NCBI RefSeq assembly: GCF_030453725.1
Contig: NZ_JAKDJU010000143.1
Location: 1-7,555, forward strand
Reading direction: 5' to 3'
DNA from: Brevibacterium picturae
GTDB taxonomy: Bacteria > Actinomycetota > Actinomycetes > Actinomycetales > Brevibacteriaceae
Length of the DNA stretch: 7,555 nucleotides
In this document: positions 1 through 6,544 of the stretch, one piece after another
Layout of the letters: every line of letters starts with the position of its first letter
Position numbering within the stretch: position 1 is the first letter of the stretch
The notes under the pieces: generated by a model
Seen by the model: the letters and a program-made list of their open reading frames with translations, nothing else
Databases searched by the model: none
What the model was told of the DNA's origin: nothing
Position numbers and translations under genes: made by a program

Positions 1-9
1 GCGACCGAG

Positions 10-1905
10 CTATACCAGCGAATCCCGCCATGCCTTGTGCAGCTGGGCGAACTTGCCCGCCCCGGAGATCAGCTCATCGGGAGTGCCGTCCTCGATGATC
101 CGTCCGGAGTCCATGACGAGGACACGATCGGCGATCTCCACGGTCGAGAGTCGGTGGGCGATGATGATCGCGGTGCGTCCCTCGAGGACTGTCGCCAACG
201 CCTTCTGGACGAGGCGCTCGGACGGAATGTCGAGGTGCGCGGTCGCCTCGTCGAGGACGACGATGTCCGGGTTCGCCAGGAACACGCGCGCGAATGACAC
301 GAGCTGACGCTGTCCCGAACTCAGGCGACCGCCGCGCTTCTTCACATCCGTGTCGTACCCGTCCGGCAGATTGCGGATATAGGGGTCCAGCCCGACGGCA
401 GTGGCAGCGGCGAGAACGTCGTCATCGTCGGCATCGGGATTGCCGATCCGGATGTTGTCGGCGATCGTGCCCGCGAACAGGAACGACTCCTGGGTGACCA
501 TGACGACGCTCGAACGCAGCTGGGCATCGTCGAGGTCACGCAGGTCCACCTCGTCGATGGTGACGCGCCCCTCGGAAGGATCATAGAACCGGGTGACGAG
601 CTTGGCCAGAGTTGACTTCCCTGCCCCCGTGGCACCGACGAGTGCGACGATCTCGCCGGCCGGGATGCGCAGGTCGAAACGGGGGAGGACATCGGGACCG
701 TCCCCATAGGAGAAGCGGACATGGTTGAGGTCGATCGAGCGCCCGTTCGCCGTCGAGGAGTTCGCCGACTGTCCCGCGGAGTTCGTCGAGGCGTCTTGTG
801 CCGCGGTGTCCTTCGCCGAGGCGGTGCCCGAGCTCCGGTGCGCACTGTGTGCGGGCAGGGACTTCGGCCGGGCCGGCTCCACCACCTCGGGGTCGGTGTC
901 GAGGACGGCCGCCATCTTCTCCAGAGCCGCCGAGGCGGACTGGTAGAGGTTGAATGCCTGCACGAGCTCATCGAGTGGACCGTAGAACCGGCGCAAGTAG
1001 AGGATGAACGCGGCGAGCACGCCGATCTGAGTCCAATCCTCGATGACCAGCCACGCGCCGACGATGATGATGACCGTCTGCGTGACATTGCCGACCAGCC
1101 GGGTCCAACCCGCGAACCAGGCGACCCCGCGCAGGGCATCGGTGTTGGCATCGCGGTACAGTGTGTCCTCGTCCTTGAGCGTGCCGCGGCGATCCGGTTG
1201 CCTGCGGTAGGCCTGGACCGCGCGGATGCCGCCCATGGTCTCGACGAAGTGGACGATGACCTTGGCGATCGAGGTCCGAGTCCGGCGGTAGGCGTTGCGC
1301 TGTGATGTGTGTGCGGACTTCGTGATGAAGAACAGCGGAATGAAGCCGAGGAAGACCACGAGGGCCAGGGGCACATCGAGGACGATGAGGGTCACAGCGA
1401 TGAACGTCATCTCGAACAGTGCCAGCGCCGTGTCGAAGAGCGAGTAGGTGAGGAACTGCTGCACCGACTCCATGTCCGAGGTCTGCCGAGACACCAGCCT
1501 GCCCGAGGTCGACCGCTCGTGATAGCCCAGGTCGAGGCGCTGGATGTGAGTGAACAGGCGCGACCGGAGCCGGTACACGACCTTCTGCGCGGTGATGCCG
1601 ACCAGCCTCGTGGATGCGAATGCGAGCACCGCCGAGGCGATGGTTGAGCCGACGAAGGCCGCCACCGCACGAATCAGCGGGCCCGGATCGCCGTCGACTG
1701 CCTTCGGAACACCATTGTCGAGCGCATCGGCGATGAACACCGGGCCGATGACGAGGAACAGTGCAGTGAGCACGACGATGACGAGCAGGAAGATCGCCAT
1801 TGCCAGATGCGGGCGGACCAGCGAGAGCAGCAGCGCACGGGCCTTCTTGGCGATGTCCGGTGGAAGCTGCTCGACCTCGTCCTCATCGATGCGGGGAGTG
1901 CTCAC
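10..1905 (-). CDS. ABC exporter half-transporter, subunit with consensus Walker B and degenerate signature (LSSGQ)
   Basis: This 631-residue protein has an exporter-type transmembrane domain followed by an ATPase domain, so it should act in the cytoplasmic membrane. Hydrophobic segments lie near residues 34-58, 78-102, 153-176, 178-196, 258-287 and 290-306. ATPase motifs are: A-loop Y400, Walker A GATGAGKST (424-432, K430), Q-loop Q472, signature LSSGQ (528-532), Walker B IVVLDE (548-553, catalytic E553), D-loop AHLD (556-559) and switch H584. The second signature residue is Ser instead of the usual Gly. A Ser/Ala/Thr-rich low-complexity stretch (about 347-389) separates the membrane and ATPase domains. 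The start is GTG, preceded by AAGGAGG six bases upstream, and it overlaps the previous gene's stop (GTGA). It is the second gene of a two-gene unit and probably pairs with that product. Paired exporters of this family often move drugs or lipids. The substrate here cannot be read from sequence. Confidence 0.93.
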   Translation of the reverse strand: MSTPRIDEDEVEQLPPDIAKKARALLLSLVRPHLAMAIFLLVIVVLTALFLVIGPVFIADALDNGVPKAVDGDPGPLIRAVAAFVGSTIASAVLAFASTRLVGITAQKVVYRLRSRLFTHIQRLDLGYHERSTSGRLVSRQTSDMESVQQFLTYSLFDTALALFEMTFIAVTLIVLDVPLALVVFLGFIPLFFITKSAHTSQRNAYRRTRTSIAKVIVHFVETMGGIRAVQAYRRQPDRRGTLKDEDTLYRDANTDALRGVAWFAGWTRLVGNVTQTVIIIVGAWLVIEDWTQIGVLAAFILYLRRFYGPLDELVQAFNLYQSASAALEKMAAVLDTDPEVVEPARPKSLPAHSAHRSSGTASAKDTAAQDASTNSAGQSANSSTANGRSIDLNHVRFSYGDGPDVLPRFDLRIPAGEIVALVGATGAGKSTLAKLVTRFYDPSEGRVTIDEVDLRDLDDAQLRSSVVMVTQESFLFAGTIADNIRIGNPDADDDDVLAAATAVGLDPYIRNLPDGYDTDVKKRGGRLSSGQRQLVSFARVFLANPDIVVLDEATAHLDIPSERLVQKALATVLEGRTAIIIAHRLSTVEIADRVLVMDSGRIIEDGTPDELISGAGKFAQLHKAWRDSLV

Positions 1906-3740
1906 TGCGTGCCTCCTTCCGTCGTGGACTTGCCGATGGTGTGTCCGGCAGTCCCAGCCGTCACAGCCGCCGCACCCATGAGCTCACGGTAGAGCGGAGA
2001 GGACTCCAGCAGCTCATCATGGGTGCCCAGCGCGACGACCCGTCCCTCGTCGAGGACGGCAACGGCATCGGCCAGCGCCGAGGTGGACGGACGATGGGCG
2101 ATGATCAGCGTCGTCGAATCGGGCAGGATCTCCCGCAGCGCCCGTTGGACCCGGTCCTCGGTGTCGACGTCGACGGCTGAGAGCGGATCGTCGAGGACCA
2201 GGATGCGGGGTTGGCCGATCACCGCACGTGCCAAGGCCAGGCGCTGTCGCTGCCCACCGGACAGGGACAGCCCCTGTTCGCCGACCTGCGTGTCGAGTCC
2301 CTCCGGCAGCCGCTCGACGAAGTCCTTCGCGGCCGTGATCTCCAGGGCCTGCCAGATCGCGTCATCGTCGACCCCGGGCGCACCCATGCTCACGTTCTCG
2401 GCCACCGAGGTGGAGAACAGGATCGGGTCCTCGAAGGACACGGACACCAGGTTGCGCACCTCGTTGACGGGCAGGTCGCGAATGTCGGTGCCGTCGACGC
2501 GCACGGATCCGCCGGTGACGTCCTGGAGCCTGGGAACGAGCGAGGCCAGAGTCGTCTTGCCGGATCCGGTGGCGCCGACGATGGCCAGGGTCTGGCCCGG
2601 GTCCACGTGCAGATTGAGGTTCTGCAAGGTCTCACGGTCGGTGTCGGCGAAGTGGAAGTCGACATCCTCGAAGTCCAGCTCGCCCTTGTAGCGGCCCACA
2701 TCGGGGGCATCGGCGATCCGACCGTCGGTGTCGGTGATGTCATGCCTGATGTCGATGACCTCCCAGTACCTGGCCGCAGCGGTCAGGGCCATGAGGGCAT
2801 CTGCGAGGAGGAAGCCGAGCATCTCGATCGGCATCCGCATCACCATCGAGATGGTCACTGCCGCGACCACGGTGCCGATCGTCGTCCAGCCCTGTACGAC
2901 GCCCCAGGTGCCGACCGCCACGATGGCGGCCTGGGCGAGGGTGGGCAGGAGGATGAGCACACTCCAGAACCAGGAGTCGAGCTTGGCCTTGCGCACTTCG
3001 ATGCCCTGGAACTTCCGAGACAGGCGGGAGAAGCGGTGCGCGGCCCACGGCGAGCGGCCGAAGGATTTGAGGATCCGGATCCCCTGGATCGATTCCTCGA
3101 CCTCGGTGGTGATCTCACCGACCGTGTCCTGAGACCGACGCGAGGCCTCCCGGTACCTCTTCTCGAAGACCGTGACCGTCGCAATCGTGGGCACGGCCAT
3201 GATCAGCATGATCAGACCGAAGACCGGCTGGAGGAACGTGAGGATGATGGTGCCGATGATGATGATCAGCGGGGTGGTCACGAGGAACGGGATCCCGAAG
3301 GCGAAGAACCGTCGCAGCTGGGACAGATCGTTGATCGCGCGCGAGAGCAGCTGCCCGGACTCCCAGGAATCGTGGATGGCCACCGAGGTGTACTGGAGCC
3401 GGTCGAAGAGTCGTGAGCGCCAGGTGATCTCCCACTGCGCGACGACCGGGGCGACGAGAAGTCTGCGACCCCACAGGGCAACCGCCTCGGCGATGCCGAT
3501 GATGAGGACCCCGAGCACGGGCAGCCACAGACCGGAGAGATCCCGGTGGGCGATGGGGCCGTCGATGATGTGACCGGTGATCAGGGGGATGACCAGTTGG
3601 ATGCCGTTGGCCAGCAGAGTCAGCGCGAGTACGGCGATGTACACGCCGATGCGAGAACGCAGATCGGGCCAGAAACGTAAGAGGGGACGCACCCTTGAGA
3701 GCCTAGTCGGGGCGCGTGTCGGAGTCCATGGTTCCCACAA
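1902..3740 (-). CDS. ABC exporter half-transporter, subunit with degenerate ATPase site and canonical signature
   Basis: This 612-residue protein has the same fold as its neighbour: a membrane domain (segments near 32-56, 71-92, 146-170, 172-191, 256-280 and 284-312) and an ATPase domain. Motifs are: F364 at the A-loop, Walker A GATGSGKTT (389-397, K395), E437 where the Q-loop Gln is expected (FEDPILF), signature LSGGQ (493-497), Walker B ILVLDD (513-518), D-loop SAVD (521-524) and H549. Asp518 replaces the catalytic Glu, the usual mark of the inactive site in heterodimeric exporters such as TM287/288 and BmrCD. Its intact LSGGQ would complete the active site of the partner encoded next. The start is TTG at 3740, supported by AGAAGGA nine bases upstream. 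An in-frame GTG at 3692 has no such site and would remove 16 residues. The last bases overlap the next gene by 4 nt. The C-terminal tail (about 590-612) is Ala/Thr/Gly-rich. Confidence 0.92.
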   Translation of the reverse strand: MWEPWTPTRAPTRLSRVRPLLRFWPDLRSRIGVYIAVLALTLLANGIQLVIPLITGHIIDGPIAHRDLSGLWLPVLGVLIIGIAEAVALWGRRLLVAPVVAQWEITWRSRLFDRLQYTSVAIHDSWESGQLLSRAINDLSQLRRFFAFGIPFLVTTPLIIIIGTIILTFLQPVFGLIMLIMAVPTIATVTVFEKRYREASRRSQDTVGEITTEVEESIQGIRILKSFGRSPWAAHRFSRLSRKFQGIEVRKAKLDSWFWSVLILLPTLAQAAIVAVGTWGVVQGWTTIGTVVAAVTISMVMRMPIEMLGFLLADALMALTAAARYWEVIDIRHDITDTDGRIADAPDVGRYKGELDFEDVDFHFADTDRETLQNLNLHVDPGQTLAIVGATGSGKTTLASLVPRLQDVTGGSVRVDGTDIRDLPVNEVRNLVSVSFEDPILFSTSVAENVSMGAPGVDDDAIWQALEITAAKDFVERLPEGLDTQVGEQGLSLSGGQRQRLALARAVIGQPRILVLDDPLSAVDVDTEDRVQRALREILPDSTTLIIAHRPSTSALADAVAVLDEGRVVALGTHDELLESSPLYRELMGAAAVTAGTAGHTIGKSTTEGGTQ

Positions 3741-3749
3741 TCGAGCTTT

Positions 3750-3756
3750 TCCTTCT
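3750..3756 (-). promoter_or_regulatory. Ribosome binding site deciding the TTG start of the first ABC gene
   Basis: On the minus strand, AGAAGGA ends nine bases before the TTG at 3740-3738. No purine-rich site precedes the alternative in-frame GTG at 3692 at proper spacing. This favours the rarer TTG codon as the start. Confidence 0.6.
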
Positions 3757-3844
3757 TCCCTCGGCGCCGGCTCTGGGGCAGGTACTGGGCACGGTCTCTG
3801 GGCAGACTCCGGCGCTGCCGACCGATCTCATCCCTCAACCCATG

Positions 3845-3850
3845 AGTATC
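3845..3850 (-). promoter_or_regulatory. Weak candidate -10 box for the ABC exporter unit
   Basis: GATACT on the minus strand matches four of six consensus bases and lies in an AT-richer patch. No convincing -35 box sits 16-19 bases upstream. If it is real, the transcript would start near 3838 and have a leader of about 100 nt. It lies back to back with the ilv promoter. This is a guess from composition and partial match only. Confidence 0.2.
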
Positions 3851-3879
3851 CCAAATTTCGAGACGATCGATTGCGACGT

Positions 3880-3909
3880 TTGACACGCAGATTGCCCGCG
3901 GTGAACTAT
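3880..3909 (+). promoter_or_regulatory. Promoter of the ilvBNC operon
   Basis: A perfect -35 hexamer TTGACA (3880-3885) is followed after 18 bases by AACTAT (3904-3909), a weaker -10 that keeps the A at position 2 and the AT at positions 5-6. Seven bases past the -10 is 3916, the A of the leader-peptide ATG. That placement suggests a leaderless transcript. The -35 is clear from sequence; the exact -10 and start point are inference. Confidence 0.65.
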
Positions 3910-3915
3910 TGAGCC

Positions 3916-3966
3916 ATGACTCACCTTCTTGTCGTCGTTATTACCCAGCGCGCGGATCTTCCGTAG
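3916..3966 (+). CDS. ilvL: ilv leader peptide (attenuator peptide), 16 residues
   Basis: The frame encodes MTHLLVVVITQRADLP and stops at TAG. Residues 4-9 are Leu-Leu-Val-Val-Val-Ile, the three end products of the pathway whose genes follow. This is the classical signature of ribosome-mediated attenuation, and the ilvBNC operon of Corynebacterium glutamicum is known to be controlled by a similar peptide. There is no Shine-Dalgarno sequence upstream, and the predicted transcript start coincides with the ATG, so translation may begin leaderless. The peptide probably has no function of its own. The ribosome's position on it decides which RNA stem forms downstream. The symbol follows the general convention for ilv leader peptides. 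Confidence 0.85.
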   Translation: MTHLLVVVITQRADLP

Positions 3967-3993
3967 CCTGTCAACACGACACGTTCCGCGCGC
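3948..3993 (+). promoter_or_regulatory. Antiterminator helix of the ilv attenuator
   Basis: GCGCGCGGA (3948-3956, inside leader codons 11-14) is perfectly complementary over 9 bp to TCCGCGCGC (3985-3993). The right arm uses 3992-3993, the first two bases of the terminator stem. The two stems therefore compete at the terminator base next to the T-run. A ribosome stalled on the Leu or early Val codons would leave the left arm free. A ribosome at the stop codon (3964-3966) would cover it. A small alternative hairpin CGGA-TCT-TCCG (3953-3963) could also sequester the left arm. The complementarity is seen; its role as antiterminator is inferred. Confidence 0.65.
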
Positions 3994-4020
3994 CCCTACC
4001 GAAACCGGAGGGGCTTTTTT
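3992..4020 (+). terminator. Intrinsic terminator of the ilv attenuator
   Basis: GCCCCT (3992-3997) pairs with AGGGGC (4009-4014). Inside it CCG (3999-4001) pairs with CGG (4006-4008) around the loop AAAC, with A3998 bulged. Six T residues follow directly (4015-4020). It lies 53 bases after the leaderless start predicted for the leader's last codons and 41 bases before the ilvB ATG, so it can only act as a conditional stop inside the operon leader. Confidence 0.88.
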
Positions 4021-4061
4021 CATGCGGAGACAAGTTGGATCACTAGGAAGGATACGAAACG

Positions 4062-5999
4062 ATGGCAGCCACGCCCTCGGCCCAGTCAGCGGGAACTGGC
4101 ACTGCGCCCAGCCCAGCCCCGGTGACCGCGACCCCGTCAAGCATTCGACGCAACTCGACCCCTGAGGTCCTCACCGGAGCACAGGCGATCGTCCGCAGCC
4201 TCGAGCTCCTCGAGGTCGAGACGGTCTTCGGCCTTCCCGGCGGCACCATCCTTCCGACATATGACCCGCTGTTCGAGACGGACAAGATCCGTCACATCCT
4301 CGTTCGTCACGAACAGGGTGCCGGGCACGCGGCCGAAGGCTATGCGGCTGCCTCGGGCAAGCTGGGCGTGTGCATCGCGACCTCGGGTCCGGGTGCGACG
4401 AACCTCATCACGGCGCTCGCCGACGCCCACATGGATTCCGTCCCGATGCTGGCCATCACCGGGCAGCAGAGCTCGAAGCTGTTGGGCACCGATGCCTTCC
4501 AGGAAGCCGACATCGTGGGGATGACGATGCCGGTGACCAAGCACAGCTTCCTCATCACCAAGGCCGAGGACATTCCCTCCGCGATCCTCAACGCCCATCA
4601 CATCGCGACCACCGGACGGCCCGGACCAGTCCTCGTCGACGTCACCAAGGACGCCCAGACGGGCACCGCTCCCTTCGTCTGGCCCGAGGAGCCGGCGATG
4701 CCCGGCTATCGTCCGATCCTCAAGCCGCATGCCAAGCAGATTCGGGAGGCCGCCCGGCTCATCTCGGAGGCTCAGCGTCCCGTGTTCTACATCGGCGGCG
4801 GCGTCATTCGCTCACAAGCGGACAAGGAACTGCTCAAGCTCGCCGAGGCGACCAACATTCCCGTGGCCACGACGCTGATGGCCAGGGGAGCGTTCCCCGA
4901 TTCGCACCAGCTCCACCTCGGAATGCCCGGTATGCACGGCAGCGTGCCCGCCGTGACGGCCTTCCAGAAAGCTGACCTGCTCATCACCATCGGCGCCAGG
5001 TTCGATGACCGAGTCACCGGCAATCTCGATTCCTTCGCGCCCAATGCGCAGGTCATCCACGCTGATATCGACCCGGCGGAGATCGGGAAGAACCGTGAGG
5101 TCGACGTCGCCATCGTCGGCGACGCACGCGAGGTCCTCGCGGAGATGCTCACGGAGCTGCGCGGCAAGTTCCCCAAGGCTCTCGAGCGTCAGCGTGAACC
5201 CTGGTGGCGCTTCCTCAACCGTCTCAAGACGACCTACCCGCTGGGCTACGACCAGCATGGTGAACTCTGCGATCCGCAGTATGTGATCTCGCGGGTCTCG
5301 GCGCTGAGCGGGCCCGAGGCCGTCTATACGGCGGGTGTCGGCCAGCACCAGATGTGGGCCGCTCAGTTCGTCGAGTTCGAACGCCCCAAATCGTGGCTGA
5401 ACTCCGGTGGTCTCGGGACAATGGGCTATTCGGTGCCTGCCGCCATGGGCGCGAAGGTCGCCGAACCGGACCGTGTGGTGTGGGCCATCGACGGTGACGG
5501 CTGCTTCCAGATGACGAACCAGGAGCTCGCGACCTGCGCACTCAACGACATCCCGATCAAGGTTGCGATCATCAACAACTCGTCGTTGGGTATGGTCCGC
5601 CAGTGGCAGACCCTGTTCTATGACGGCCGGTATTCCAACACCGATCTCAACACCGGTCATGAGACGATCCGGATCCCCGACTTCGTCAAGCTCGCCGAGG
5701 CGTACGGCTGCCTGGCCCTCCGTGTGGACAGCAACGACGACGTCGACGCCGCGATCAAGACCGCGCTCGAGACCAACGACCGTCCCGTCGTCCTCGACTT
5801 CACGGTCCCACCGGACGCCATGGTGTGGCCGATGGTCGCCGCTGGAGTCTCCAACGATGAGATCGAATACGCACGCGGCATTCGCCCGGAGTTCGACGGC
5901 GAGGGTGACGAGCAGGCCGAGAGCCAGATCGCGGAAGCCGGTACGGAAGAAGACGGCACGGTTCGCTCCGTGGCTCAGATCGAAGGAGGCCTGGAATGA
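4062..5999 (+). CDS. ilvB: Acetolactate synthase large (catalytic) subunit
   Basis: IlvB is the thiamine diphosphate- and FAD-dependent catalytic subunit of acetohydroxyacid synthase (EC 2.2.1.6). It condenses two pyruvates to 2-acetolactate, or pyruvate with 2-oxobutyrate, in the cytoplasm. In its 645 residues I see: the FGLPGG segment (56-61), catalytic Glu84 in RHEQGAGHAAEGYA, SGPGATN (108-114), TDAFQEAD (143-150), the FAD-region motif GARFDDRVTG (311-320), LGTMGYSVPAAMG (451-463), and the ThDP/Mg motif from GDG (478-480) to NN (505-506). Trp515 in MVRQWQ matches the herbicide-contact Trp of plant enzymes. The plant Pro197 position appears to be Ser137 (GQQSSK). Two parts lie outside the core: an Ala/Ser/Thr/Pro-rich N-terminus (1-35) and an acidic tail (about 610-645). 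The ATG is chosen for AGGAAGGA nine bases upstream. Expression is probably set by the upstream attenuator. The gene overlaps ilvN by 4 nt. Confidence 0.97.
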   Translation: MAATPSAQSAGTGTAPSPAPVTATPSSIRRNSTPEVLTGAQAIVRSLELLEVETVFGLPGGTILPTYDPLFETDKIRHILVRHEQGAGHAAEGYAAASGKLGVCIATSGPGATNLITALADAHMDSVPMLAITGQQSSKLLGTDAFQEADIVGMTMPVTKHSFLITKAEDIPSAILNAHHIATTGRPGPVLVDVTKDAQTGTAPFVWPEEPAMPGYRPILKPHAKQIREAARLISEAQRPVFYIGGGVIRSQADKELLKLAEATNIPVATTLMARGAFPDSHQLHLGMPGMHGSVPAVTAFQKADLLITIGARFDDRVTGNLDSFAPNAQVIHADIDPAEIGKNREVDVAIVGDAREVLAEMLTELRGKFPKALERQREPWWRFLNRLKTTYPLGYDQHGELCDPQYVISRVSALSGPEAVYTAGVGQHQMWAAQFVEFERPKSWLNSGGLGTMGYSVPAAMGAKVAEPDRVVWAIDGDGCFQMTNQELATCALNDIPIKVAIINNSSLGMVRQWQTLFYDGRYSNTDLNTGHETIRIPDFVKLAEAYGCLALRVDSNDDVDAAIKTALETNDRPVVLDFTVPPDAMVWPMVAAGVSNDEIEYARGIRPEFDGEGDEQAESQIAEAGTEEDGTVRSVAQIEGGLE

Positions 6000-6508
6000 A
6001 CAACCGGCACACACTCTCAGTCCTGGTCGAAAACAAGCCGGGCGTACTGGCGCGTTTCACCGGCCTCATCGCCCGGCGCGGCTTCAACATCCACAGCCTC
6101 GCCGTCGGCGTGACCGAACACGATGAGCTCTCGCGCATCACCGTCGTCGTCGACGTCAAGGACGTGCCGCTGGAACAGGTGACCAAGCAGCTCAACAAGC
6201 TCGTCAACGTCATCAAGATCGTCGAGCTCGAGCCGGCCACATCGGTGCGTCGAGCCCATATCATCTACAAGGTCAAAGCCAATTCCACGACCCGTCCCCA
6301 GGTCGCGGCGGCGGTGGAGATGTTCCGCGCCAAGATCGTCGACGTGGGCCCCGATTCCGTGAGCGTCGAATCCACCGGTGAGCTGGGCAAGGTCGAGGCC
6401 CTGCGCGAAGTCCTGGAGCCCTTTGGGATCAAGGAGATCGTCCAGTCGGGCACCGTGGCCATCGGCCGCGGGTCGAAGTCGATCACCGACCGCGCCCTGC
6501 GCAGCTGA
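5996..6508 (+). CDS. ilvN: Acetolactate synthase small (regulatory) subunit
   Basis: This 170-residue protein is the regulatory partner of IlvB. It stimulates the catalytic subunit and carries the valine feedback site. An N-terminal ACT domain spans about 4-78, with the ligand-loop sequence ENKPGVLARF (12-21) and GFNIHSL (29-35). The C-terminal domain (about 86-160) contains the typical RAHIIYKVKA, STGELGKVEAL and GTVAIGRG segments. Length is normal for the family. G16-V17-L18 corresponds, by my alignment from memory, to the Gly-Ile-Ile site whose mutation relieves feedback in C. glutamicum, and it looks wild type. The start ATG overlaps the ilvB stop (ATGA) and has GAAGGAGG six bases upstream, which supports coupled translation and matched subunit amounts. 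The last codons form the first copy of a triple GCGCAGCTG repeat. The symbol ilvH is used in other genomes. Confidence 0.96.
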   Translation: MNNRHTLSVLVENKPGVLARFTGLIARRGFNIHSLAVGVTEHDELSRITVVVDVKDVPLEQVTKQLNKLVNVIKIVELEPATSVRRAHIIYKVKANSTTRPQVAAAVEMFRAKIVDVGPDSVSVESTGELGKVEALREVLEPFGIKEIVQSGTVAIGRGSKSITDRALRS

Positions 6509-6544
6509 TCCAGTGACACTGCGCAGCTGGATCCCGCGCAGCTG
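6497..6544 (+). repeat. Three direct copies of GCGCAGCTG across the ilvN stop codon
   Basis: GCGCAGCTG occurs at 6499-6507, 6521-6529 and 6536-6544. The first two copies extend left to CTGCGCAGCTG (6497 and 6519) and are both followed closely by ATCC. Start-to-start distances are 22 and 15 bases. The first copy contains the final ilvN codons and most of its TGA. Each extended copy contains two overlapping palindromes, CTGCGCAG and CAGCTG. It could be a remnant of local duplication, a protein-binding array or RNA structure; the sequence does not decide. Confidence 0.7.

Larger units (their letters stand above)
3741..4061. other. Divergent intergenic region between the ABC exporter unit and ilvB
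   Basis: This 321-nt gap lies between two divergently transcribed units. From left to right it holds the ribosome binding site for the ABC unit on the minus strand, about 90 bases without a recognisable element, a weak minus-strand -10 candidate, a strong plus-strand promoter, the leader peptide, the attenuator stems and the ilvB ribosome binding site. That site is AGGAAGGA at 4045-4052, nine bases before the ATG. Open frames crossing the gap are shadows: they lack ribosome binding sites and resemble no family I know. Confidence 0.85.

Noticed and set aside
2211..3416. Long plus-strand open frame (about 400 codons) opposite the first ABC gene
   Set aside because: It is antisense to a gene with clear ABC motifs, its product is a Gly/Asp/Glu/Arg/His-rich low-complexity string, and it has no recognisable domain. 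It is a GC-driven shadow frame.
3620..3886. Minus-strand frame of 88 codons upstream of and overlapping the first ABC gene
   Set aside because: It has a GTG start without a ribosome binding site, an Arg/Ser-rich product resembling no family I know, and it overlaps a better-supported gene in another frame.
3929..4165. Plus-strand frame of 78 codons across the attenuator and the start of ilvB
   Set aside because: It runs through the terminator stem and into ilvB in another frame, with no ribosome binding site. The 16-codon leader peptide explains the region better.
4471..4479. IlvB Ser137 at the plant Pro197 position as a herbicide-resistance mutation
   Set aside because: Bacterial acetolactate synthases commonly lack Pro here, so this is likely natural variation and not a selected change.
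4812..6014. Long minus-strand open frame (about 400 codons) opposite ilvB
   Set aside because: It is antisense to an unmistakable ilvB, has no domain I recognise, and has the biased composition of a shadow frame.
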